A program made the translations under genes and the position numbers. A DNA stretch of 64,000 nucleotides, from NCBI GenBank assembly GCA_016717595.1, contig JADKFE010000002.1:162849-226848 (forward strand), in the 5' to 3' direction. This DNA comes from Deltaproteobacteria bacterium. GTDB lineage: Bacteria > Myxococcota_A > UBA796 > CAJQPC01. Shown in pieces: positions 34,828 to 43,098 of the stretch. Below the pieces are notes generated by a model. It was not told the DNA's origin, searched no databases, and was given only the letters and a program-made list of their open reading frames with translations. The stretch's first letter is position 1; every line of letters starts with the position of its first letter.

Positions 34828-36048
34828 TCAGGCCGAGCGTCGCGGCGCGCGGCGAAGAAGGGCCGCCGCGAGGAAGAGCGCGCCGAGGCCCCAAGCGCTG
34901 TCAGGCCCCGTGGCGCAGCGGGCGCCGCCGCCCCGGAGCTGGGGGCTCGCGTCACACCGATCGCCGATGCCGTCGCCGTCGGAGTCCGCTTGGTCGAGGT
35001 TCGACTCCGCCGGGCAGTTGTCGCAGAGGTCGCCGGTGCCGTCGCCGTCTACGTCGGACTGGTCGGCGTTCTCTTGGGTGGGGCAGTTGTCGCAGGCGTC
35101 GCCGATGCCGTCGAGGTCGGTGTCGAGCTGGTCGGGGTTGGCGGCCTCGGGGCAGTTGTCGCAGAGGTCGCCGAGCCCATCAAAGTCGGTGTCGGTCTGG
35201 GCGGGGTTGGGCTCGACGAGGCAGTTGTCGCAGGCGTCCCCGGCGCCGTCCTCATCGTAGTCCACTTGGTCTAAGTTATGGTCGAAGGGGCAGTTGTCGC
35301 AGAGGTCACCGATGGCGTCGATGTCGCTGTCGCCCTGGTCGGGGTTCTCGATCTCAGGGCAGTTGTCGCACTCGTCGCCCTTGAGGTCGAGGTCGGCGTC
35401 GATCTGGTCGAGGTTGTAGGCCAGGGGGCAGTTGTCGCAGTCGTTGCCGATCAGGTCGCCGTCGCTGTCGGCCTGGGTGGGGTTGTACAGCCCCGGGCAC
35501 ACGTCGCACACCTCACCCCAGCTGTCGCCGTCGTCGTCGGCCTGGTCGGGGTTGTAGGCGAAGGGGCAGTTGTCGCAGTAGTCGCCCAAGAGGTCGGCGT
35601 CGGTGTCCTCTTGGAGCGGGTTCAGGACGTCGATGCAGTTGTCGCAGAGGTCGCCGACGGTGTCGCAGTCTTTGTCTTCTTGGCCGATGTTGGAGATCGT
35701 CGGGCAGTTGTCGCAGGAGAGCTGCACGACGCGGTCGGGCAGCCCGTTGTCATCGACGATGACCACCGTGCCCGCCGAGAGCAGGTCGCCGTCCTCGTCG
35801 TAGGTCGCGCCATAGACCGGGTAGAGGCAGCCAAACGACGTGTAGTCGTAGAAGTAGTCGGTGTTCTCGATGGGGTTGCCGGCGTCATCGACGGCGGAGG
35901 CGCAGAGGGGGTCCTCCAAGTCTGTGGGGAACTCCTCGGAGACGTCGATGTAGTTGCAGTTGAAGTCCTGCTCGATGTCGTCATTGCAGCAGGTGCCCGG
36001 GTCACAGAACGCCCAGGCCGACAACGAGGCGAGAAAGAGCAGGATCAT
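34828..36048 (-). CDS. Secreted thrombospondin type 3 repeat protein with MYXO-CTERM-like tail
   Basis: A 406-aa protein starting MILLFLASLSAWA, a signal peptide. After a Cys-rich N-terminal region (CDPGTCCNDDIEQDFNC) come eleven repeats of the CDNCP type (pattern CDNCP-x3-NxDQ-xDxDxDGxGDx), each able to bind calcium. The C-terminus has Cys, then AWGLGALFLAAALL and RRAPRR, a MYXO-CTERM-like sorting signal, so it should be a surface protein. Its ATG overlaps the stop of the OmpA gene by 4 bases (ATGA), so the two are made together and may form one envelope structure. Confidence 0.88.
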   Translation of the reverse strand: MILLFLASLSAWAFCDPGTCCNDDIEQDFNCNYIDVSEEFPTDLEDPLCASAVDDAGNPIENTDYFYDYTSFGCLYPVYGATYDEDGDLLSAGTVVIVDDNGLPDRVVQLSCDNCPTISNIGQEDKDCDTVGDLCDNCIDVLNPLQEDTDADLLGDYCDNCPFAYNPDQADDDGDSWGEVCDVCPGLYNPTQADSDGDLIGNDCDNCPLAYNLDQIDADLDLKGDECDNCPEIENPDQGDSDIDAIGDLCDNCPFDHNLDQVDYDEDGAGDACDNCLVEPNPAQTDTDFDGLGDLCDNCPEAANPDQLDTDLDGIGDACDNCPTQENADQSDVDGDGTGDLCDNCPAESNLDQADSDGDGIGDRCDASPQLRGGGARCATGPDSAWGLGALFLAAALLRRAPRRSA

Positions 36049-37652
36049 GGCGACTCCTCGGGCTTGGGCGCTTCTTCGTCTTCTTCTTCGTCGTCGTCAC
36101 GGAAGTTGTTGGGGTTCAACAGCTCCTCCAACGTCTCCTCCGTGGTCTTGGGCGGCGGCGCGACGATCACCTCAGGCTGCTTGGGCTGGGTGATCTTCAC
36201 CGTCTCGCCGCTCCAGGGGGCCAAGACCTCGGCGGGGTAGACGGGGTAGCCCTCTTCAGGGGTGAAACGTTCGACGATGTGGAACTCCACGCGGCGGTTC
36301 GTCGCCAACGACGCCTCGTCGGTGCCGGCCGTCTTGGGCACCACCTCGCTCATGCCGCGGTACGACATGCGGGAGGGGTGCACCCCGGCGAGGATCAGGC
36401 CCTTCCAGATGGCGCGGGCGCGCAGGTTGGAGAGGTCGTAGTTGTAGGCGAAGCTGCCCTCTTCGCTGGCGTGGCCCTCGATGACGATGTGGCCGATCTC
36501 GGCGTGATCGTGGAGGATCTTCGCCACGGCCTCCAGGGTGGCCATGGACTCGGGGAGGATGGTGTCGGTGCCGAACTCGAAGTTGATCGGGTCGCGGATG
36601 ACGATCTGATCTTGCTGGATGCGGGCGAGCTCATCGGGCTTCCACTCCGGCGGCGGGAGCTCCTCGACCTCGATCTGCTCGGGCACGATCTCTTCAGGGG
36701 GCTGCTCGGTGACCTTGATCTGGCTCTCCGGCGGGGGCGGAGGCGGCGCGTCGGGGGGGCGCACCCAGGTGTAGGCGACGTAATACCGAAACGCCGTAGA
36801 CCCGACCCCATCGGCGATGCCTTTGCCGACGCCGAGATCCCACTGGGAGCTGCCGTCGCCGAGGAGGATCTGCGCGCCGATGAGGCCCTCGCCGCTGCGC
36901 CCGCCGCGGGTGGAGAGGCTCGACGCGCCGCCCCGGGTGAGGAGCGCCGCGGTCAGGTTGAGGCGATCGGGCCAGAGGCCGACGACGGCGCCGAGGTTGA
37001 GGTCAAACGTGGGCTCGATCTTGTAGTCGAGGCCCGTGTCGTCGGTGCGGCGGCCGGCGTAGGCGCCATCGGCGACGAGGAGCGCCGGGCCGACCTCCAC
37101 CATGCCGCTGATGCCGGCCTTCACGCGTAAGGTGCCCTCGCCGAGGTAAGCCTCACGTTTGCCCGTCGGCGCGTAGGCGTCGGCGTGGAGGCCCAAGGTC
37201 AAGGGCCCCGCCTCGGCGAGCTTCACCCGGCCGCCGACGGAGAGATCGCCCAGGCCCGCGCCCTCGTGGCCCATGGCGAGGGCGTCCTCTTCAGAGACCT
37301 CGGCGCCGCCGTCTACGGCCATCGGCAGGCTGGCGCGCAGGGAGAGCCGATCCGAGGCGTCCCAGCTCGCGCCGACCTGCAGCACGCGGCGGTTGACGAC
37401 CAGCGCGCCGACCTCCTCGTTGAACTTGTAGAGGATGACCGGGTCGCGCTCGTACTGGTAGACCGCGCCGACACGCACCGAGCCTTGCCCGGCGATGAGC
37501 GGCGAGTCGACCCCGGGCGGCGTGCCTGCGGCGAGGGTAGAGCGCAAAAGCTCCACGTCGAGGGAGTACCCGGCGTGCGCCTCGGCGCTGAAGAAGAACC
37601 ACAGCCACGTCTGGAGCGTAATCAACCGCACCTTTCCTTTGAGGCGCACCAT
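36045..37652 (-). CDS. OmpA-family outer-membrane protein
   Basis: A 535-aa protein. After an N-terminal signal ending near AEAHAG, residues about 28-300 look like a beta barrel (alternating strands, ASWDASDRLSLRASLPM, ending AFRYYVAYTWV). A Pro/Glu-rich linker follows, then a peptidoglycan-binding OmpA domain (INFEFGTDTILPES, IVIEGHASEEG, NLRARAIWKGLI, NRRVEFHIV) and an acidic tail (DDDEEEDEEAPKPEESP). It links the outer membrane to the wall. It precedes and overlaps the thrombospondin-repeat gene. The acidic tail could bind calcium, matching the partner's repeats. Confidence 0.87.
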   Translation of the reverse strand: MVRLKGKVRLITLQTWLWFFFSAEAHAGYSLDVELLRSTLAAGTPPGVDSPLIAGQGSVRVGAVYQYERDPVILYKFNEEVGALVVNRRVLQVGASWDASDRLSLRASLPMAVDGGAEVSEEDALAMGHEGAGLGDLSVGGRVKLAEAGPLTLGLHADAYAPTGKREAYLGEGTLRVKAGISGMVEVGPALLVADGAYAGRRTDDTGLDYKIEPTFDLNLGAVVGLWPDRLNLTAALLTRGGASSLSTRGGRSGEGLIGAQILLGDGSSQWDLGVGKGIADGVGSTAFRYYVAYTWVRPPDAPPPPPPESQIKVTEQPPEEIVPEQIEVEELPPPEWKPDELARIQQDQIVIRDPINFEFGTDTILPESMATLEAVAKILHDHAEIGHIVIEGHASEEGSFAYNYDLSNLRARAIWKGLILAGVHPSRMSYRGMSEVVPKTAGTDEASLATNRRVEFHIVERFTPEEGYPVYPAEVLAPWSGETVKITQPKQPEVIVAPPPKTTEETLEELLNPNNFRDDDEEEDEEAPKPEESP

Positions 37653-37751
37653 ATTCCGATGGGCGCCGTAGCGATCGGCATGGTCTAAAGCTATCCTCTT
37701 CTTGTGGGGCTCTGCATGTCAGGGCGCTGCCCCGCTCAGGAGTCTCAGGTC

Positions 37752-39299
37752 ATGCTTCTGTTCCCATTGCTGTTCGGGACGCTGCTCGGCTCAAGCTGCA
37801 TCGAGACTGGCCTCAACCCTGAGAAGCCCGACGAGGACTTGGACCTCGCCCCCGAGCTCTCGATCAGCCCCGAGCGCCTCGACTTCGGCGAGCTGCGCCC
37901 CGGCGAGAGCACCGCGCTCACCGTCACCTTGAGCAACGAGGGCACCAAGGCGCTCTCGGTCAGCTCGGTGCGTATCGAAGGCGACACCGTCTTCACCATG
38001 ACGGCCATGGGCGCCACCACCATCGAGCCCGGCGCCACCGTAGACGTCGCGATCACCTTCTCCCCGGTGAACGTCGAGCACGAAGGCAGCCTCGTCGTGC
38101 TCTCCGACGACCCAAAAGTCCCCCGCGCCACGGTGGACTTGATCGGCTACGGCCTCGTGCCCCAGCTCTACGTCTTCCCCAACCCCATCGACTTTGGCCG
38201 CGTTGAGCCCGAGTGCGCCCGCGACAACACGATCACCCTCAAGAACATCGGCCGCGAAGAGCTCACCGTCGATGGCCTCGCGCAGCTCGGCGACGGCTTC
38301 GTTCTCGACGAGTCCGACCTCGCCCTGCCCCTCAAGCTTGAGCCTGAAGAGACCTACGACCTCAAGGTCACCTTCACGCCGTTGGCCATCGAGGCCTACA
38401 CCGGCGAGCTGTGGGTGAGCTCCAACGGCGGCGACCCCGTCGTCCCCCAGACCGGCGAAGGCGCCCCCGTCGGCGAGTTTGTGGACGAGTGGACCCAGCC
38501 CCGCTCCAACCAGGTCGACATCATGTTCTTCATCGACAAGAGCTGCTCGATGGAGGACGACAAAGAGCGCCTCGCCTCAAACTTCACGAAGTTCACCGAC
38601 AAGCTCTCGGCGATCGACGCCGACTATCTGGTGATGGTGGCCACCAAAGACAACGGCTGCAAGAACGGCACGTTCATCACCAAAGACACCGCCAAAGAAG
38701 AGATCTCCGCGCAGTTCCGCCAGGCCGTAGACCAGCCCGGCGGCACCTACACCGAGGCCGGGCTGATGATCACCCGCAACGCGGTGAACGCGACCGGCGG
38801 CGGCGAGTGTAACGAAGGCTTCATGCGGGATGGCTCGATGGTCTCCTTCGTGCTCATCTCGGACGAGCCCGAACAATCCCCGTCCGGCGCGAGCTGGTCG
38901 GAGAACGTCGCCGCGATCCGCTACAAGGCGCCGACGGCCTACATCAACGCCGTCGTGGGCCCCGTGCCCGACGGCTGCGCCACCGCTGAGGCGGGCTACG
39001 GCTACAACGAGGCGGCCATCGCGACGGGCGGCCTCATGCTCTCCATCTGCGACTACGACTGGGGCGAGCACGTCAGCAAGATCGCCGATCTCGCCACCCA
39101 GGTGATCCTCCCCAACACCTTCTACCTAGAGGACGAGCCCCAAGACGGCACGATCCGCGTGACGGTGGACGGTGAGGAGGTGCTCACGGGCTGGCGGTAC
39201 GACGAGACGGCCAACGCCATCGTCTTCGAGGAGGAGTCGATCCCCGGCGAAGGCACCTTGGTGCAGGCGTTCTACGCCAGCGGCTACGCCTGCGACTGA
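37752..39299 (+). CDS. Lipoprotein with ASPM/SPD-2/Hydin-like and von Willebrand A-like domains
   Basis: A 515-aa protein from ATG 37752 with AGGAG 9 bases upstream; it gives the lipoprotein signal MLLFPLLFGTLLGSSC. Two immunoglobulin-like ASH/choice-of-anchor-D repeats follow (DFGELRPGESTALTVTLSNEG and DFGRVEPECARDNTITLKNIG), about residues 35-245. A vWA-type domain (about 255-450) has the metal site DKSCS in IMFFIDKSCSMEDDK and later ISDEPEQSPSG. The C-terminal 65 residues are a small beta domain. It probably displays an adhesive or scaffold function on the cell surface. -10-like TATCCT lies near 37692. Confidence 0.82.
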   Translation: MLLFPLLFGTLLGSSCIETGLNPEKPDEDLDLAPELSISPERLDFGELRPGESTALTVTLSNEGTKALSVSSVRIEGDTVFTMTAMGATTIEPGATVDVAITFSPVNVEHEGSLVVLSDDPKVPRATVDLIGYGLVPQLYVFPNPIDFGRVEPECARDNTITLKNIGREELTVDGLAQLGDGFVLDESDLALPLKLEPEETYDLKVTFTPLAIEAYTGELWVSSNGGDPVVPQTGEGAPVGEFVDEWTQPRSNQVDIMFFIDKSCSMEDDKERLASNFTKFTDKLSAIDADYLVMVATKDNGCKNGTFITKDTAKEEISAQFRQAVDQPGGTYTEAGLMITRNAVNATGGGECNEGFMRDGSMVSFVLISDEPEQSPSGASWSENVAAIRYKAPTAYINAVVGPVPDGCATAEAGYGYNEAAIATGGLMLSICDYDWGEHVSKIADLATQVILPNTFYLEDEPQDGTIRVTVDGEEVLTGWRYDETANAIVFEEESIPGEGTLVQAFYASGYACD

Positions 39300-39362
39300 G
39301 CGCGCCGACTGGCTTCGCAGATCCTCCGCGCCCCGCCGATGCAAACACGATAGGTCGGCGGG

Positions 39363-40256
39363 ATGCTTCGTGTCATCGATCAGCTCAAGGCCCTCGGCCT
39401 CTCCAGCGGTGAGGCCCGCGCGGCCTTAGACAACGGCAAGGTGCGCGTCGGCGCCACGCCCACCCGCGACCCGGTGCGTCTCGCCGCGCCTGAAGACGTG
39501 GTCCTCAACCTCCGGGGCCCGCGCCTGCGGCCCAACTTAGACCTCGCCGTGGTCTGGCGTGACCCGACGATCGCTGTCGTCTACAAGCCGCCGGGGATGC
39601 TCTCGGTGCCCGCGCCAGAGCGCCGAAGCGAGCCCGACGTGGTCGGCATCTGCGCCAAACATTTCGGCGAGGCCCACCCCGTTCACCGCTTGGACGAGGA
39701 CACCTCGGGGCTGATGTTGGTGGCGCTGCGGGCCGAGTCCCGGGCGGCGCTGATCCCGATGTTCTCCGAGAAGCAGATCGAGCGGGAGTACCTCGCCATC
39801 GTGAAGGGCCAGCGCAACAAGACGCCTCAGGCGCTGCGCTCCACCTTCGTGCGTGACCGCGGCGACGGCCTACGCGGCAGCTTGGAGCGGTATCCCCGCG
39901 CCCGCCGCGCGCCCGACGAGGAGCCCACCCCGGCGGTCACCTGGGTGTGGGGGCTTGAGGTCTTGTGGTGGGCGGGGCTCGTGGGCCTACGTCTTGAGAC
40001 CGGCCGCACCCACCAGATCCGCGTACACATGAGCGAAGACGGCTCGCCGGTGCTGGGGGACATGCTCTACGCGCCGCGCACCGTGGGCCGCGCCGCGCCG
40101 CGCCTCGCCTTACACAGCGCTAGCCTTCGCTTCACGCACCCGCTCACGCAGGAGGTCATTCACCTCCACTCCCCCCTCGCCGACGACCTGGAGCTGCTGC
40201 GCCGCCGCCTGCTGAGCCCGCCGCCGGGGGCCAAGGCCGAGGGCAACGAGGGATAA
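39363..40256 (+). CDS. RluA-family RNA pseudouridine synthase
   Basis: A 297-aa protein. Residues about 1-50 form an S4-like RNA-binding domain (LSSGEARAALDNGKVRVGA). The catalytic part has VYKPPGMLSVPA, the active-site motif HRLDEDTSGLMLVA (catalytic Asp) and RTHQIRVHMSEDGSPVLGD. It isomerises uridine to pseudouridine in rRNA or tRNA; which position cannot be told. Confidence 0.9.
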   Translation: MLRVIDQLKALGLSSGEARAALDNGKVRVGATPTRDPVRLAAPEDVVLNLRGPRLRPNLDLAVVWRDPTIAVVYKPPGMLSVPAPERRSEPDVVGICAKHFGEAHPVHRLDEDTSGLMLVALRAESRAALIPMFSEKQIEREYLAIVKGQRNKTPQALRSTFVRDRGDGLRGSLERYPRARRAPDEEPTPAVTWVWGLEVLWWAGLVGLRLETGRTHQIRVHMSEDGSPVLGDMLYAPRTVGRAAPRLALHSASLRFTHPLTQEVIHLHSPLADDLELLRRRLLSPPPGAKAEGNEG

Positions 40257-40269
40257 GCCTGGGCTGCGC

Positions 40270-40275
40270 TATACT
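40270..40275 (+). promoter_or_regulatory. Putative -10 element (TATACT) for the repeat-lipoprotein/amidoligase unit
   Basis: TATACT in GCGCTATACTTGCC, 27 bases before the ATG at 40303 and followed by GGAG at 40291-40294, is the best -10 match in this part of the window. Confidence 0.45.
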
Positions 40276-40302
40276 TGCCACGCCAGAGCCGGAGTCAGCA
40301 CC

Positions 40303-41178
40303 ATGCGGGTCTCGTTCGCCGTCGTCGTCCTCATCCTGAACAGCCTCGGCGTCGTCGGCTGCCTCAAGCGCGCCGGTGGCGGCGGGGATCGTTCTTGGGC
40401 CGACCCCAGCCAGATGGACACCTGGCGCACGGCCTTCGTCGACTACGGCTACATCCCCTGCGACGCCGAGGCCCTGGCGAGGATGTGGGGCCTCACCGTG
40501 CCCGACGCCAAGGCGAAGTACGGGATGATGCTCAGCTCCGGCGTGAAGTCTTATGAGCTTGAGCAGAAGCTCCTCTTCCCCGCGCGCCAAGCCGCCGGGA
40601 ACACCAACCGGCGCCTGTGCGGCTTAGAGGACAACGGCTTCGCCGAGTCTGACGCCAAGCTCATCGCCCAGAGCTGGGGCATCGACGTGGCCTCGGCCCG
40701 GGCGTCGTTGGAGGAGAAGCTCACCTGGGGCGGGCGCTACGCCGTAGACGACGCGCTCAAGTACGCCTCCATGGGCTACACCGGCGGCGGCGACGCGGGC
40801 GACCCCGACATGGAGGCGATCAACAGCTTCTACAACGCGGGCCTCTCGTACTGCGACGCGGAGATCCTCGCCGCGAGCTGGGGAATCGACACCTGGGACG
40901 CCAAGGTCAGCCTGGGGATGAAGATCAACGCGGGCTACAGCATGAACGACATTCAGTCCACCTACCTCTCCCCGGCGCGCCAGCAGTACACGTCCAACAA
41001 CCAAGTGTGTGAGCTGGTCGAGACGAACTTCACCGGCGCCGACGCCGAGCGCCTCGCCTGCTTCTGGGGGGTCGGCCTGGAGGAGTCCAAGGCCCGCATC
41101 GCCCGCAAGGTGACCCACGGCGGCGCTGAAGACGTGTCGATGCTGCTCAAGGCGGCCACGTCCCGGGGCTGCCGCTGA
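40303..41178 (+). CDS. Lipoprotein with a duplicated 130-residue repeat unit
   Basis: A 291-aa protein with lipoprotein signal MRVSFAVVVLILNSLGVVGC. Four copies of a helical motif (consensus CDAExLAxxWGxDxxxAKxxLxxKI) lie at residues about 49-76, 113-140, 181-208 and 243-270. They are arranged as two larger units of about 90 aligned residues (49-140 and 181-270) that also share FPARQ/LSPARQ and a Cys before the second motif. I do not know this family; the small helical repeats with W-G resemble UBA or Sel1-like folds only superficially. The gene stops where the amidoligase frame begins, so both are one unit. Confidence 0.75.
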   Translation: MRVSFAVVVLILNSLGVVGCLKRAGGGGDRSWADPSQMDTWRTAFVDYGYIPCDAEALARMWGLTVPDAKAKYGMMLSSGVKSYELEQKLLFPARQAAGNTNRRLCGLEDNGFAESDAKLIAQSWGIDVASARASLEEKLTWGGRYAVDDALKYASMGYTGGGDAGDPDMEAINSFYNAGLSYCDAEILAASWGIDTWDAKVSLGMKINAGYSMNDIQSTYLSPARQQYTSNNQVCELVETNFTGADAERLACFWGVGLEESKARIARKVTHGGAEDVSMLLKAATSRGCR

Positions 41179-42275
41179 GCCAGCTCACCTGGCGGATCGG
41201 CGTCGAGGTGGAGCTGATGGCCCCGCCCGGCCTGAGCCGCGAGACCTTGGCCCAGGCCCTCGCCGCGTCGATCGGCGGCGTCTGCGCGCCCGGCTTACAC
41301 CCCCAGTCCGAGCCCAGCCGGGTGCCCGGCCAGCCGGTGTTCTACAACCTCACGCCGAGCTTTGAGGTGCTGGACGCCGCCGGGGCACGCTTCGCGCTGT
41401 GTGTAGACGACCTCACCCTTCAAGACGACCTCAACAAGCAGGCCCCGGCGAGGCCCGGCTGGTGGCGTGTGGTGGGGGACGACCCCCGGCTCTTGCGCCT
41501 GATCGCCCGGCACATCAAGCCCCAGGGCCCTCTGGCCGAGGCCCTGGCCCCGGCGGCGGCCTTGTTCGGCACCGACCTTCAGCCCGGCGAAGGGGGTCTG
41601 TGGAAGGTGGTCGATGAGACCGGCGCGTCGGTGGCCTTGGGCGCGCCCTTGCCCGGCGAGCGCGAGCGGCCCTGCGAGCTCATCACCCCGCCCATCGACG
41701 CCGATCACCTCGTGGCCCTTGAGGCCCGGCTCTCTCTGGCCCGATCCTTGGGCTTCTTCGCCCCCGTCGAGGGCGCCACGCACCTCCACTTCGACGCCGC
41801 GCCCCTGCGCTCGGCCCGGGCGGTGCAGAACCTCGTGCGGCTCTTCGTCGCTTTTGGGCCTACCCTTCGCGCCCGGCTGGGCGTGAACCCGCGCTGCAGG
41901 CGCTTGGGGCCCCTTCAGCCAGAGCTCGTCTCCGCCGCGGAGTCCCCGGGCTTCGTGAACCTGCCCTGGGAGGAGGCCCGGGCGCGGCTCTTGTTGGCCA
42001 AACCCGACAAGTACCGCGATCTGAACCTCCGAAACCTCATCTTGGCCTTGCCCCACAAACACACCGTGGAGCTGCGCATCTTGCCCGTGCACCTGCACGC
42101 CGGGCCGATCGTGCAGGCCGCGGCGCTGGGGGAGGCGCTCTTGCGCAGGTCGATCGTCGAGCTGCCCGTGGAGCGCCGCCCGCCCCTTCGCCCGGGGCCT
42201 GAGGCCGACGCGGCGCTCAGCGCGGAGCTTGAGGTGGCGGAGCGGCCGCGGCGCGGCGCAGACGCAGGCGGGTGA
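41175..42275 (+). CDS. Putative amidoligase enzyme (COOH-NH2 ligase fold), probable CTG start
   Basis: A 366-aa protein if begun at CTG 41175, whose codon overlaps the upstream TGA (CTGA). No ATG, GTG or TTG lies upstream in frame; a GTG at 41208 would remove the family's opening strand IGVEVELMAP. The amidoligase markers are that strand, the central CELITPPIDADHLVALE, the H-rich THLHFDA, YRDLNLRNL and TVELRILPVHL near the end. This ATP-dependent family joins amino and carboxyl groups in small peptides or on proteins. Coupling to the repeat lipoprotein suggests that the two act in one pathway, perhaps the lipoprotein being modified. Its 3' end overlaps the opposite-strand gene by 59 bases. 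Confidence 0.75.
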   Translation: MSQLTWRIGVEVELMAPPGLSRETLAQALAASIGGVCAPGLHPQSEPSRVPGQPVFYNLTPSFEVLDAAGARFALCVDDLTLQDDLNKQAPARPGWWRVVGDDPRLLRLIARHIKPQGPLAEALAPAAALFGTDLQPGEGGLWKVVDETGASVALGAPLPGERERPCELITPPIDADHLVALEARLSLARSLGFFAPVEGATHLHFDAAPLRSARAVQNLVRLFVAFGPTLRARLGVNPRCRRLGPLQPELVSAAESPGFVNLPWEEARARLLLAKPDKYRDLNLRNLILALPHKHTVELRILPVHLHAGPIVQAAALGEALLRRSIVELPVERRPPLRPGPEADAALSAELEVAERPRRGADAGG

Positions 42276-42543
42276 GCAGGCGCGCGGCGAGGCTGCGAAG
42301 GGTGAGCCGGGTCTCGGGCACGGCGGCGACGGCGCGGCGCTCGAGATCGTTGAGCAAGGCCCGCGCCTCATGCAGCCGCTCGTCCAAGGCCAAGGCCTCG
42401 CGCAGATGCCGGGCGGCGGCCTCGGTGCGGGCCATGGTGAGCGCGATGCGGCCGAGCTCTAAGTGGGCCCGGGCGCGCACGGACTCGTCCTCCTCCACCA
42501 GCGCGTGCTGCAAGGAGTGAATGTCGTCGGCGCCTAGCTCCAT
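42217..42543 (-). CDS. Small TPR-like protein
   Basis: A 108-aa protein from ATG 42543, with GGAG about 6 bases upstream (GGAGCCTCCT). Two to three TPR-like helix pairs are visible (HLELGRIALTMARTEAAARHLREALALDERLHEARALL), then an Arg-rich tail (LRSLAARLLTRLRLRRAAAA). Function unknown. It is divergent from the small protein gene at 42864 and its 3' end overlaps the amidoligase gene. Confidence 0.65.
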   Translation of the reverse strand: MELGADDIHSLQHALVEEDESVRARAHLELGRIALTMARTEAAARHLREALALDERLHEARALLNDLERRAVAAVPETRLTLRSLAARLLTRLRLRRAAAAPPPQAPR

Positions 42544-42780
42544 AGGAGGCTCCGTGGGTCGGCAGGGGGGCGACGACAGTTCACCCTCAACTGTTGGCCC
42601 GGTCAAGTCAAGGACTTGTCACGCGGCTGACACAGGCCAGAAAGCGTGCTCGGATCCCGGCTTCCAAAAATAGTTCATTAAACTTCGATCCTTTATCTTG
42701 TCAGGTCAAGTCGCCTTGATAGGATCGGGCCGCCTCAAAGACTGAGGGCCGGGCCGAGCTGCGGAGCTTCTGCACAACTC

Positions 42781-42796
42781 TGGCACGATCCCTGCA
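42781..42796 (+). promoter_or_regulatory. Sigma-54-type promoter upstream of the microprotein gene
   Basis: TGGCACG-N4-CTGCA (42781-42787, 42792-42796) differs from the consensus TGGCACG-N4-TTGCA at one base and keeps the GG (-24) and GC (-12) with correct spacing. Transcription would start near 42808, 56 bases before the ATG. A sigma-54 promoter needs an activator; the 180 bases upstream could hold its site. The match is the strongest sigma-54 match I noticed in the window. Confidence 0.7.
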
Positions 42797-42863
42797 TAGG
42801 CCAACGTCGAACCACGCTGCCGCTGAACCCCGCTGCCGCCGCCTCCTGCTGAGGAAACACCCC

Positions 42864-43034
42864 ATGGCCCGCTCACTCACCGTCAAGCACACCGAAGCCC
42901 CCGGCACCTCCAGCCTCCTGAACGCGTTCTTGCTGGTCGCGTTCGGCTGGCTCGTCGCCTCGATGCTGTTCGCTGGCGTCAGCGCCAGCGCCGCCACGGA
43001 CAGCGCCCCCGCCGTCGGGATCAACGGCCAGTAG
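42864..43034 (+). CDS. 56-aa small protein with one membrane segment
   Basis: A short frame with GAGGAAA (42851-42857) 6-7 bases before the ATG. The protein begins MARSLTVKHTEAPG, has a hydrophobic segment LLNAFLLVAFGWLVASMLFAG, then a short tail ending VGINGQ. It is either a single-pass small membrane protein or, since SASAA follows the hydrophobic part, a short exported peptide of about 17 residues after cleavage. A sigma-54-type promoter lies upstream and a terminator follows, so it is a monocistronic unit. I do not recognise the family. Confidence 0.6.
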   Translation: MARSLTVKHTEAPGTSSLLNAFLLVAFGWLVASMLFAGVSASAATDSAPAVGINGQ

Positions 43035-43046
43035 ATTTCAATCTAC
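43031..43046 (+). other. Short hairpin at the microprotein stop
   Basis: GTAGAT-TTCA-ATCTAC is a perfect 6-base stem that includes the TAG stop; another CGTAGATC copy follows 4 bases later. It may protect the 3' end of the short message. Confidence 0.4.
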
Positions 43047-43067
43047 CAATCGTAGATCTCGCCTCCA

Positions 43068-43092
43068 AACCCCCGCCACCTCGGCGGGGGTT
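43068..43092. terminator. Terminator hairpin after the microprotein gene
   Basis: Ten-base arms AACCCCCGCC (43068-43077) and GGCGGGGGTT (43083-43092) with a 5-base loop lie between two convergent genes. There are few T after it, so it may serve both strands weakly. Confidence 0.7.
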
Positions 43093-43098
43093 CTGGCT

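Noticed and set aside
34990..36240. Plus-strand open frames within the thrombospondin-repeat and OmpA genes
   Set aside because: Shadows of the repeated CDNCP codons; no start signals or domain features.
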